Positions 1 through 5,636 of a stretch of 8,131 nucleotides of DNA are shown in pieces. The first letter of the stretch is position 1. Every line of letters starts with the position of its first letter. Source of the DNA: Anaerolineae bacterium (lineage in GTDB: Bacteria > Chloroflexota > Anaerolineae > 4572-78 > NAK82); the NCBI GenBank assembly GCA_030598425.1, contig JAUVPY010000095.1:1-8131 (forward strand), read 5' to 3'. The translations under genes were made by a program, and so were the position numbers. The notes under the pieces were generated by a model. The model worked only from the letters and a program-made list of their open reading frames with translations, did no database searches and was not told where the DNA came from.

Positions 1-20
1 GAATCTTGTGATCCATTCAA

Positions 21-27
21 AAGGAGG
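21..27 (+). promoter_or_regulatory. Shine-Dalgarno sequence of the slipin gene
   Basis: AAGGAGG lies 8 bases before the ATG at 36, a near-perfect anti-Shine-Dalgarno match. It fixes the slipin start. Only 35 bases precede the gene in this window, so its promoter and any upstream partner cannot be seen. Confidence 0.85.
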
Positions 28-35
28 CAAAAGTC

Positions 36-845
36 ATGGAGCAACTGTTAGGTTTTTTGACAAGCTTTGGGGTTTTGGTCATCGTTCTCATCATTCTGCT
101 CACATCGGCCATCAAAATTGTGCAGGAGTATGAGCGCGGAGTCATTTTCCGTTTGGGCCGGCTGGTGGGAGCCAAGGGGCCGGGGCTGTTTTTCATTATC
201 CCCTTGGTAGACCGCATGATTAAGGTAGATTTGCGCGTCGTGACCCTCGACGTGCCCACTCAGGAGGCGATCACCCGAGACAACGTGACGGTCAGTGTGA
301 ACGCCGTTGTTTACTTCCGGGTGCTTGACCCGTCGGACGCCATTGTTCAGGTCGAAGACTATCAGCGGGCAACCTGGAATCTTTCCCAGACGACGCTGCG
401 TAACGTCATTGGGCAGAGTGAGCTGGACGAATTGCTGGCTCATCGAGAGCAGATCAACCAAAAACTCCAGCAGATCATCGACGATTCTACTGAGCCGTGG
501 GGCATCAAGGTTGGTTTGGTCGAGATAAAGGACGTGGGACTTCCCCAGTCGATGCAGCGGGCCATGGCCCGGCAAGCCGAGGCCGAGCGCGAGAAGCGGG
601 CCAAGATCATCCACGCCGAAGGAGAGTACAACGCTGCCCAGCAACTGGCCGCAGCAGCCGGCACCTTGTCCGAGCAGCCGGGGGGCATTCAACTGCGCTA
701 TCTGCAAACCCTCACCGAGATTTCGGTCGAAAAGAACTCGACCATTATCTTCCCGGTTCCTGTCGAATTCATAGGGGCTTTTGCTGGTTTGCTGGAGGCG
801 CAAAAGGTCAGGGATGAGTTGGGTTCTCGAGAGATCGGCGAATAA
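36..845 (+). CDS. slipin / stomatin-like SPFH (Band 7) membrane protein
   Basis: The 269-residue protein has one N-terminal hydrophobic segment (about residues 9-27). The stomatin signature follows directly: EYERGVIFRLGR at 31-42, then GPGLFFIIPLVD at 48-59 and the Band 7 core to about residue 175. An Ala/Glu/Arg-rich helical stretch (about 176-210, with AEAEREKRAK) is the usual SPFH coiled-coil region. Length and layout match bacterial slipins. Members of this family form membrane-associated oligomers in detergent-resistant microdomains and are often encoded beside an NfeD-type membrane protease. No NfeD gene lies downstream, and the upstream neighbour is outside the window. The start is the ATG preceded by AAGGAGG. 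A strong terminator follows the stop by about 20 bases, so this gene appears to end its transcript. The cellular role is not deducible from sequence alone, but the family call is secure. Confidence 0.95.
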   Translation: MEQLLGFLTSFGVLVIVLIILLTSAIKIVQEYERGVIFRLGRLVGAKGPGLFFIIPLVDRMIKVDLRVVTLDVPTQEAITRDNVTVSVNAVVYFRVLDPSDAIVQVEDYQRATWNLSQTTLRNVIGQSELDELLAHREQINQKLQQIIDDSTEPWGIKVGLVEIKDVGLPQSMQRAMARQAEAEREKRAKIIHAEGEYNAAQQLAAAAGTLSEQPGGIQLRYLQTLTEISVEKNSTIIFPVPVEFIGAFAGLLEAQKVRDELGSREIGE

Positions 846-862
846 CGGGCTAACCAATCAGC

Positions 863-908
863 GAATCGGCAAATCAACGTGTTAGATGCGCTGGTTTGCC
901 GATTTTTT
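863..908 (+). terminator. intrinsic terminator after the slipin gene
   Basis: AATCGGCAAA (864-873) pairs perfectly with TTTGCCGATT (895-904). The stem continues inward by three more pairs (one G-U) and, after an A/C mismatch, by C-G and G-C. A run of six T (903-908) closes it. This is a textbook rho-independent terminator, 18 bases after the slipin stop. It overlaps the ATG at 886, the earliest possible start of the next gene. Confidence 0.85.
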
Positions 909-921
909 CAATGTATCCAAC

Positions 922-927
922 GGGGAG
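922..927 (+). promoter_or_regulatory. ribosome binding site selecting the ATG at 934
   Basis: GGGGAG lies 6 bases before the ATG at 934. The upstream in-frame ATG at 886 has no such site and lies inside the terminator stem. This is the main reason for choosing the shorter start of the AI-2E family gene. Confidence 0.65.
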
Positions 928-933
928 AGCAGG

Positions 934-2286
934 ATGCAAACCAGCGGGACAGATCAAAATGCGACGGAATGGAGTCAGGCCACTAAGCGCACCGTAGCTA
1001 TCGCCGGTGTTCTGATTGGCATCTTTGTACTCTACATCAGCCGCCCGGTGATACCCTTAATCATCCTGGCGGCTATCGTCGCTTTTTTGCTGAACCCCAT
1101 AGTCGTGTTCTTCCATACGCGGCTGCGCATGCCCCGTTGGTGGTCAGTGCCTCTAACGTATGTGTTGCTACTGGTGGCGATGGTCCTGTTGCTGCTTATC
1201 CTGACACCGGCCGTGGTCGACGCACTGCGCGATATCGACATCGATATGGTGGATCTATTGGCAACGACGACGACCGGACTTGAGCGATCACTGGAGGACA
1301 TCCGGTACATCGCAGTATTGAACTATCAGTTTGACTTCTCTCCCGTTGTGGATCCTGCGCTGGTGATGTTGACTGGGGTCGTGCCTGAGGCGATGATTCC
1401 GTCGCCGGAGCAGGTCTACAGCTCAATACCCTCGGCGCTGGAGTTGGCGACCGGCTTTGCCTCGACAATCGTTGGTACGGTGCTTTGGGCGCTTCTAGCC
1501 TTCCTGTTCACGCTGATTTTCGCTATGTACCTTAGCTACGACTGGTACCGCTATGGGGATGCATTTTTGTCCTGGACTCCGGCCGCGTATCGCACAGAGT
1601 ACATCAATCTAGGGAGAATGACACGCCGTGTCTGGGTTGCCTATTTCAGGGGGCAGCTCGTCTTGTCGCTCACTATCGGGCTGGTCGTTGGCGTCGGCAC
1701 TACTGCCCTGGGCCTGCCCGGTGCGCTGCTGTTGGGCATACTGGCTGGCTTGTTGGAAGTACTGCCCAACATCGGTCCGGTCTTAGCGGCAATCCCCGCT
1801 ATTCTCCTTGCGCTCTTTCAGGGCTCATCCGTGTTGTCTGTCTCCAACCTGGTTTTCGCTCTCATCGTAGTTCTGTTCTACTTCATCGTCCAGCAATTGG
1901 AGAACAATATCATTGTGCCCCGCCTCATCGGGCAGGCCGTGGACCTCCCGCCCATCCTGGTGATGGCTGGCGTGCTCGTTGGTGCCAGTGTGGGGGGGAT
2001 AATGGGAGCGTTCATGGCCGTACCTATCATCGCCACTGGGCGTATCCTAGCTCAGTACGCCTATAACAAAATTGTGGGCCGTCCTCCCTTCCCTCCCGAA
2101 GTGGAACCTCCCCCAGGTCAAGTCGAAATTGGACCTACCCCCGCGACTCCTGAGCCCTCTGTCTCGTCGGTAGCGGAAGATGAGCAGGTAGGAACGGAGC
2201 ACCTAACTGGGGCTGACAGTGTCACGCCTGGCGCGGCACACGATGTCGAGAGCACCGCCGTTGAGGCGGAGTCGGTTGAGGGTTGA
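934..2286 (+). CDS. AI-2E / PerM family transporter-like membrane protein
   Basis: The 450-residue protein (466 if started at 886) has the layout of the AI-2E transporter family (PF01594). There are three hydrophobic segments near the N-terminus (about 21-35, 38-60, 74-94). A large soluble insertion at about 95-175 is followed by at least four more membrane segments. The family-typical stretch LLEVLPNIGPVLAAIP is at about 273-288. ENNIIVPRLIGQAVDLPP and a Gly-rich last helix (VGASVGGIMGAFMAVP) follow at about 323-364. Known members include E. coli TqsA, implicated in quorum-signal export, and sodium/proton-antiporting relatives, so the name does not establish the substrate. The last 65 or so residues form a Pro/Glu/Ser-rich acidic tail, probably disordered and cytoplasmic. 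No clear promoter was seen between the preceding terminator and the start. Expression may rely on read-through or on a promoter inside the slipin gene. Confidence 0.9.
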   Translation: MQTSGTDQNATEWSQATKRTVAIAGVLIGIFVLYISRPVIPLIILAAIVAFLLNPIVVFFHTRLRMPRWWSVPLTYVLLLVAMVLLLLILTPAVVDALRDIDIDMVDLLATTTTGLERSLEDIRYIAVLNYQFDFSPVVDPALVMLTGVVPEAMIPSPEQVYSSIPSALELATGFASTIVGTVLWALLAFLFTLIFAMYLSYDWYRYGDAFLSWTPAAYRTEYINLGRMTRRVWVAYFRGQLVLSLTIGLVVGVGTTALGLPGALLLGILAGLLEVLPNIGPVLAAIPAILLALFQGSSVLSVSNLVFALIVVLFYFIVQQLENNIIVPRLIGQAVDLPPILVMAGVLVGASVGGIMGAFMAVPIIATGRILAQYAYNKIVGRPPFPPEVEPPPGQVEIGPTPATPEPSVSSVAEDEQVGTEHLTGADSVTPGAAHDVESTAVEAESVEG

Positions 2287-2310
2287 ATGGGGTGGGTTGG
2301 CCCTCAGTCG
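2273..2310. other. inverted repeat spanning the convergent gene ends
   Basis: TGAGGG (2277-2282) faces CCCTCA (2301-2306). Extra pairs on the outside (two G-U, then G-C and C-G) give about 10 pairs around an 18-base loop. It spans the stop codons of the AI-2E gene and the convergent small gene. Neither strand has a T-run after the stem, so it is only a weak candidate for a bidirectional 3'-end structure. Confidence 0.25.
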
Positions 2311-2480
2311 CTTGCTTGATCTTCAGGTATGGGCGCGTAAGGGCTAATGCGGCGAATCTGAGCAATGATGCGGGCCCGTTCGCTTGGGTTACTCGCGTCC
2401 GCCAGGTGGGCGCGAAGTTTGCGAATCTTCTTCTTGCGCTGTCGCCGGCGCCGGATCTCACGATGCCGTTCGCAACTCAT
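2304..2480 (-). CDS. small Arg/Lys-rich protein of unknown function
   Basis: The gene encodes 58 residues starting MSCERHREIRRRRQRKKK. The first half is extremely basic and predicted helical. It is followed by KLRAHLADASNPSERARIIAQI and a C-terminal RRISPYAPIPED segment. From memory this resembles short conserved hypothetical proteins of Chloroflexota and Planctomycetes with an RxREIRRRRxRRxKLxKLR...RRISP pattern (possibly the family catalogued as DUF6800). I could not check this. The ATG at 2480 is chosen because GGAGG (2488-2492) lies 7 bases upstream on the minus strand. A GTG at 2513 would add 11 residues but would absorb that site. A good promoter lies about 100 bases upstream. The gene is convergent with the AI-2E gene and divergent from grpE. 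The basic helix suggests binding to nucleic acid or ribosome, but that is inference only. Confidence 0.72.
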   Translation of the reverse strand: MSCERHREIRRRRQRKKKIRKLRAHLADASNPSERARIIAQIRRISPYAPIPEDQASD

Positions 2481-2520
2481 GTCTGAACCTCCGTACTTGA
2501 TTTCGGAATACACGATCCGC

Positions 2521-2542
2521 CGTGCGTCTTAAGACGAGCACG
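2521..2542. repeat. palindrome in the small-gene leader
   Basis: The core GTCTTAAGAC (2525-2534... of the dyad, within 2521-2542) is a perfect 10-base palindrome. It is flanked by CGTGC on the left and GCACG on the right, the latter displaced by two extra bases (GA). It lies between the inferred start of the small-gene transcript and its ribosome binding site. It could be an RNA hairpin or an operator. The left half, CGTGCGTCTT, recurs at 2731-2740. Confidence 0.45.
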
Positions 2543-2582
2543 GCCCCGTCCAGCGGTGACGCATTTCATCAGGCGCACCTGA

Positions 2583-2611
2583 TTTATACCAAATCTAGCT
2601 TGACCTGGCAA
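2583..2611 (-). promoter_or_regulatory. promoter of the small basic protein gene
   Basis: Read on the minus strand, TTGCCA (2611-2606) and TATAAA (2588-2583) are separated by exactly 17 bases. Each hexamer is one base from the housekeeping consensus. Transcription would begin near 2575, giving a leader of about 95 bases before the ATG at 2480. The leader includes the palindrome at 2521-2542. Confidence 0.6.
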
Positions 2612-2700
2612 GGCTGGGTAATTCTCAGAAGCCCGCTTGATGGCACACCGCATCTGTCGGTGACAGGTGAGGGATTGTGCTGGAAGATCTCCAAAATGCG

Positions 2701-2720
2701 ATTAGAGGTTCCTCTCTAAT
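2701..2720. promoter_or_regulatory. candidate operator upstream of grpE
   Basis: ATTAGAG, a 6-base spacer GTTCCT and CTCTAAT form a perfect 7+7 inverted repeat about 120 bases before grpE. The half-site begins TTAG like CIRCE but otherwise differs, and the spacer is 6 rather than 9. A regulator binding site is plausible but unproven. No T-run follows, so it is not a terminator. Confidence 0.35.
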
Positions 2721-2775
2721 GAAACTCTATCGTGCGTCTTGTGTAACTCAAATACAAGTGGCGTAAACTTTGAGC

Positions 2776-2805
2776 AAGGTCTGTGTCGCCGTTGGCGGTG
2801 ACCTT
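2776..2805 (+). other. possible hairpin in the grpE leader
   Basis: AAGGTC (2776-2781) pairs with GACCTT (2800-2805). Inside it, CGCC and GGCG pair around a GTT loop, with a small left-side bulge between the two stems. It ends 27 bases before the grpE ribosome binding site and could be a leader structure. It does not cover the ribosome binding site itself, so it is not an obvious RNA thermometer. Confidence 0.3.
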
Positions 2806-2842
2806 CATTTAAAACAAACCATGCGTCGAATTGGAGAGTGAA

Positions 2843-3418
2843 ATGTATTGGGATAGAAACGCTCAGCCTCGTCGTAGGATCCCGGTTCGGGTCGTGAGGG
2901 ATCAAGACGTCTCCAGTTTCCAGGCAGAGCAACCAACTGAGATTAGCGATGTTGCCGGCTCATCTCCGTCTGTCAGCGATGAAATCGCTTCGCCGACCGC
3001 GGGCGAGCTTGATTGGCAATCTTTGGCGCTGCGTCTGCAAGCTGATATGGATAACTATCGCAAGCGGCAGGTGCGCCGGGCCGATGATGCTGTCGCGGTG
3101 GAGCGTGAGCGATTGTTGCGCCTTATGTTGCCAGTTGCCGATAACTTGACTCGGGCGCTAAATCAAGACGGGCAGGTGGACGAGGTATTGCGGCAGGGAG
3201 TTGAACTGACTCACCGCGAATTAATGCGGCTTCTGGAAGCTGAGGGCGTGACACGCCTTGAGGCAGTCGGACAGACTTTTACGCCCGAGTTGCACGAAGC
3301 CGTAGCAACCGTGATGACTGAGGCCGAGGCCGCCGGCACTGTCGTTGAGGAGGTGGAGAGCGGCTACAAACTGGGAGAAAGATTGCTTCGCCCAGCCCGG
3401 GTGGTAGTTTCTGTCTAG
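2843..3418 (+). CDS. grpE: GrpE, nucleotide exchange factor for DnaK
   Basis: The 191-residue protein is a cytosolic co-chaperone that releases ADP from Hsp70/DnaK. It shows a long helix (about 55-100, DWQSLALRLQADMDNYRKR...) for dimerisation. The C-terminal beta-wing region includes FTPELHEAVATV (146-157) and the family signature GYKLGERLLRPARVVVS (174-190). Length is normal. The start is the ATG at 2843, with GGAG (2833-2836) 6 bases upstream. The in-frame TTG at 2831 overlaps that site and is rejected. The first 25 residues are odd for GrpE: an Arg-rich start (PRRRIPVRVVRDQ) where many homologues are acidic and disordered. dnaJ follows 27 bases after the stop, so the two are probably co-transcribed. 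dnaK is not in view. Confidence 0.95.
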   Translation: MYWDRNAQPRRRIPVRVVRDQDVSSFQAEQPTEISDVAGSSPSVSDEIASPTAGELDWQSLALRLQADMDNYRKRQVRRADDAVAVERERLLRLMLPVADNLTRALNQDGQVDEVLRQGVELTHRELMRLLEAEGVTRLEAVGQTFTPELHEAVATVMTEAEAAGTVVEEVESGYKLGERLLRPARVVVSV

Positions 3419-3445
3419 TTTCATTGATCGTTGAGGCTGTGTCTT

Positions 3446-4414
3446 ATGGAATATAAAGATTATTACAAAATTCTAGGTGTCGGCAAAAGCGCTACCGAAA
3501 AAGAGATAAAATCCGCGTTTCGGAAAATGGCTCGGGAACATCATCCCGACGTCAACCCGGATGATCCTCAAGCCGAGGCACGATTCAAGGAGGTCAACGA
3601 AGCCTATGAGGTGCTCAGCGACTCCGAGAAACGAGCTAAGTATGACCGGTTGGGGGCCGATTGGCAGCACTGGCAGCAAGCTGGTGGTCGAACGGGTGAC
3701 TATGATTGGGGCCAGTGGACGACCGCCCCCGGCGGTGGCCAGACTAACGTGCGCTATGGTACCCCCGAAGACCTGGAAGAGCTGTTTGGGGGCAGTGGCC
3801 TCTTCTCCGACTTTTTCACTAGCATCTTTGGAGGACTGGGGGGCGGCGCACGGCGGTCGGGAGGTTTTGGAGGCTTTGAGGGGTTTGACTATCAGCCCCG
3901 ACCAAGACGTGGTCAGGATCTCGAACACGAGGTGGAGATTAATCTGGCCGAAGCTTACCATAGCACTACCCGGTTGCTGACCAAAGATGGCCGTCGCCTG
4001 GAAGTAAAAATACCTCCAGGGGCCAAAACTGGTACTCGCGTGCGTGTGCGGGGTGAGGGAGGAGTTGGGGCGGCTGGTGGCCAGGCCGGTGATCTATTCC
4101 TGAAGGTCAAGGTTGCCCCTGACCCTCGCTTTGAACGCGAGGGAGACAATCTGCACGTGGCCGTAGCGACAGATCTTTACACTGCCGTGCTGGGTGGTGA
4201 GGTGCGTGTGCCTACCTTGACCGGCGACGTCAAACTAAAAGTCCCGGCCGGTTCACAGAACGGGCGAGTTTTCCGCTTGCGCGGCAAAGGTATGCCCAGA
4301 TTGCGTCAACCCACCGAGTATGGTGACCTATTTGCTCGACTGGACGTACGCTTGCCGACAACGCTGACACCCAAACAGCAAGAGCTATTTGAACAACTGC
4401 GCCGTTTGGAGTGA
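3446..4414 (+). CDS. DnaJ-type co-chaperone lacking the zinc finger (class II, CbpA-like)
   Basis: The 322-residue J-protein stimulates DnaK ATPase activity and delivers substrates to it. The J domain occupies residues 1-70, with the essential HPD triad at 33-35 and the usual YYKILGV start. A linker (71-110) and a Gly/Phe-rich segment (about 114-148) follow. Two beta-barrel substrate-binding domains come next (about 155-225 and 230-305), with a short C-terminal dimerisation helix. There are no CxxCxGxG repeats, and in fact no cysteines at all, so this is a class II protein like CbpA rather than canonical DnaJ. The start is the ATG at 3446, with GAGG (3433-3436) 9 bases upstream. An in-frame TTG at 3431 would consume that site. 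The gene follows grpE closely, which implies a shared heat-shock transcript. The symbol is left open because dnaJ and cbpA are both used for such proteins. Confidence 0.95.
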   Translation: MEYKDYYKILGVGKSATEKEIKSAFRKMAREHHPDVNPDDPQAEARFKEVNEAYEVLSDSEKRAKYDRLGADWQHWQQAGGRTGDYDWGQWTTAPGGGQTNVRYGTPEDLEELFGGSGLFSDFFTSIFGGLGGGARRSGGFGGFEGFDYQPRPRRGQDLEHEVEINLAEAYHSTTRLLTKDGRRLEVKIPPGAKTGTRVRVRGEGGVGAAGGQAGDLFLKVKVAPDPRFEREGDNLHVAVATDLYTAVLGGEVRVPTLTGDVKLKVPAGSQNGRVFRLRGKGMPRLRQPTEYGDLFARLDVRLPTTLTPKQQELFEQLRRLE

Positions 4415-4445
4415 GGTGGGCGACCTGACAGTGAGGGGAGAGAGC

Positions 4446-4583
4446 TTGTTCCTGGCAGATCAGTTACCTTTTGTGATGGGCAGCAGGGTGCGGAACCGCG
4501 AAAACATGGCCGAAATGCTGCTGGGCAGCGTGAGCGCCTACGTATTGCGCTACGCTCCCTGCCCGGTTTTGGCCGTGCCATAA
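4446..4583 (+). pseudogene. C-terminal remnant of a universal stress protein (UspA family)
   Basis: The frame reads LADQLPFVMGSR...EMLLGSVSAYVLRYAPCPVLAVP. This is clearly the last third of a Usp domain, with its VMGS strand, LLGSVS nucleotide-loop end and APCPVL C-terminal strand. A full domain is about 140 residues, but only about 45 are present. The N-terminal two thirds are absent, because the frame runs back into the end of dnaJ in another register (open from 4389) without Usp resemblance. The nucleotide-binding loop is also abnormal. The family pattern G-x2-G-x9-G-[ST] here has Val for the second Gly and a loop two residues too long. GGGGAG (4435-4440) precedes a TTG at 4446, so a short peptide could still be made. 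A deletion remnant is the simplest reading. Confidence 0.65.
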
Positions 4584-4617
4584 TGTGAGGTGGCGCCAAA
4601 TCGGCCTGATAAAACCT

Positions 4618-4645
4618 TTGACTTTTCGCCTGTTCCGCGTATAAT
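4618..4645 (+). promoter_or_regulatory. promoter of the sdhCDAB operon
   Basis: TTGACT (4618-4623) and a perfect TATAAT (4640-4645) are 16 bases apart, close to the ideal housekeeping-sigma promoter and the best promoter in the window. Transcription would start near 4652, giving a leader of about 119 bases before sdhC. Confidence 0.82.
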
Positions 4646-4697
4646 TGCCTTTGTTGTCTTGTTCCATACCTCAAAAATAACCCACGAAAAGGATTTT

Positions 4698-4726
4698 AAC
4701 GACGGCACCTTTGGTGCCGGCGTTTT
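4698..4726 (+). terminator. terminator-like hairpin in the sdhC leader (possible attenuator)
   Basis: CGGCACC (4703-4709) pairs perfectly with GGTGCCG (4713-4719) around a TTT loop. After one A/G mismatch four more pairs (AACG with CGTT) extend the stem. A short T-run (4723-4726) follows. The structure lies about 46 bases downstream of the predicted sdh transcription start and 45 bases before the sdhC start. It would therefore act on the sdh transcript itself. The T-run is short, so termination may be partial. A role only in mRNA stability is also possible. Confidence 0.5.
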
Positions 4727-4770
4727 CCACTTGACCATCTCGTCCAAATCCAAGAAAGGAGCGTTTAGTC

Positions 4771-5163
4771 GTGTTTCGAGGACGACACGTAGGCTACCTA
4801 GAAGGGTTGCGCTACAAAGGAAAAGAGCACATGCTTGCCTGGGCCTTACATCGAATTACTGGTCTGGGCATTCTCATTTTTGTAGGCGCTCACGTGATTG
4901 CCGCATTCTTCTTGAACGCGCTTGGCGACGATGTCTCGACTACCATCACTACCATCTATGAGTCGACCCCAATGCAAATCTTTGTCTACTTCTGCGTGCT
5001 CTATCACGCGCTCAATGGGCTCAGGCTCATCGTTGAAGATCTCTGGCCTCCTCTATTGCGATATCATCGGGAGCTCTTGTGGTTCCAGTGGCTCATTTTC
5101 CTGCCGGTGTTTGGGCTGCCAGCCTTTTTGATGCTCACCAGCATCCTGTCTGGTGGAGCTTGA
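4771..5163 (+). CDS. sdhC: succinate dehydrogenase cytochrome b556 subunit SdhC
   Basis: This 130-residue membrane anchor of Complex II has three hydrophobic helices (about 25-49, 66-90, 105-127). The HRITG motif (27-31) matches the conserved HRxSG of SdhC, whose Arg lines the quinone site in E. coli. H79 in YHALNGLRLIVED is the expected axial heme-b ligand. The start is a GTG at 4771 with AAGGAG (4756-4761) 9 bases upstream. The first internal ATG (residue 21) has no comparable site. It is the first gene of sdhCDAB, with sdhD 14 bases downstream. The leader carries a strong promoter and a hairpin. Together with SdhD it passes electrons from SdhB to membrane quinone. Confidence 0.93.
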   Translation: MFRGRHVGYLEGLRYKGKEHMLAWALHRITGLGILIFVGAHVIAAFFLNALGDDVSTTITTIYESTPMQIFVYFCVLYHALNGLRLIVEDLWPPLLRYHRELLWFQWLIFLPVFGLPAFLMLTSILSGGA

Positions 5164-5164
5164 G

Positions 5165-5170
5165 AGGAGG
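5165..5170 (+). promoter_or_regulatory. Shine-Dalgarno sequence of sdhD
   Basis: AGGAGG overlaps the tail of the sdhC gene and lies 7 bases before the sdhD ATG. It is a perfect consensus site at ideal spacing, which fixes the sdhD start and suggests tightly coupled, strong translation of the second anchor. Confidence 0.85.
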
Positions 5171-5177
5171 ATAACCA

Positions 5178-5603
5178 ATGCGTTCCCGATACCCGAGTCG
5201 TGGCAGTACATTTGAATACTATACGTGGCTTTTCACCCGTCTTTCCGGGATATTTATGCTTCTGATGGCGGCCTTTGGTATTGTATACGCCAATCTGGCA
5301 GGCGGTCGGACTCTGATGGATATGCCCACTCAATACCGCTGGAGTTTCTTTCCCACTTACTGGCACGTGCAAAACAGTGACATCCCTGATGTGTTTCCAA
5401 ACTGGTCCAACTCGTTCTGGCAGATTTACGCGCTTCTCCTCTTCTTGGTCGCTGCCATGCATGGTTTCAATGGACTGCGGGTCGTTGCTGAGGATTACAT
5501 CCATCGCCCCTATCTCCTTCTGTTCGCCAAATGGTTGGTTCTTATCTTGTTCCTATTCACTTTGTTTGCAGGGACTATCATCGTCTTTGAGCTTTTCATC
5601 TAA
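5178..5603 (+). CDS. sdhD: succinate dehydrogenase membrane anchor subunit SdhD
   Basis: The 141-residue second membrane anchor of Complex II has three hydrophobic helices (about 19-41, 83-103, 113-136). H95 in MHGFNGLRVVAEDY is the likely second axial heme ligand. D106-Y107 correspond to the Asp-Tyr pair that contacts quinone in E. coli SdhD (D82, Y83). The loop between helices 1 and 2 (about 42-82) is long and aromatic-rich, with several Trp and Pro, and would face the outside of the membrane. The HxxNGLRxxxED pattern is almost identical to that in SdhC, which suggests that the two anchors are paralogues. sdhA follows after 33 bases. Having two anchors places this enzyme with the SdhC+SdhD types rather than the single-anchor, two-heme type B. 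Confidence 0.9.
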   Translation: MRSRYPSRGSTFEYYTWLFTRLSGIFMLLMAAFGIVYANLAGGRTLMDMPTQYRWSFFPTYWHVQNSDIPDVFPNWSNSFWQIYALLLFLVAAMHGFNGLRVVAEDYIHRPYLLLFAKWLVLILFLFTLFAGTIIVFELFI

Positions 5604-5636
5604 GCCGTGATCCTGGCCACATTGGAGTGAAACCCT

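Larger units (their letters stand above)
2481..2842. other. divergent intergenic region between the small gene and grpE
   Basis: This 362-base stretch contains no convincing gene. The short open frames in it lack ribosome binding sites and family resemblance. It holds the minus-strand promoter at 2583-2611 and several dyads. These are the palindrome at 2521-2542, an 8-pair stem at 2651-2669 (CATCTGTC, loop GGT, GACAGGTG), a 7+7 repeat at 2701-2720 and a bulged hairpin at 2776-2805. The 10-mer CGTGCGTCTT occurs at 2521-2530 and again at 2731-2740. The grpE promoter must lie here but is not clear. The best guess is TTGTGT (2739-2744) with TAAACT (2764-2769), whose 19-base spacing is too long. 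The classical HrcA operator CIRCE (TTAGCACTC-N9-GAGTGCTAA) is absent. Confidence 0.6.

Noticed and set aside
48..857. A 269-codon open frame antisense to the slipin gene
   Set aside because: It mirrors a real gene with clear Band 7 motifs, has no family resemblance of its own, and crosses into the terminator side without a ribosome binding site. It is a by-product of the coding strand's codon bias.
2522..2719. A 65-codon plus-strand frame in the divergent intergenic region
   Set aside because: It starts at a GTG inside a palindrome, has no ribosome binding site and no recognisable composition, and overlaps the minus-strand promoter.
2701..2720. Reading the inverted repeat as a CIRCE element
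   Set aside because: Only the first four bases of the half-site match TTAGCACTC, and the spacer is 6 rather than 9 bases.
2702..2932. A 76-codon minus-strand frame overlapping the start of grpE
   Set aside because: It has no ribosome binding site or homology that I recognise, and it overlaps the grpE coding start.
4590..4961. A 123-codon plus-strand frame running from the sdh leader into sdhC
   Set aside because: It overlaps the sdh promoter and reads sdhC in the wrong register. sdhC has strong family motifs and a good ribosome binding site.
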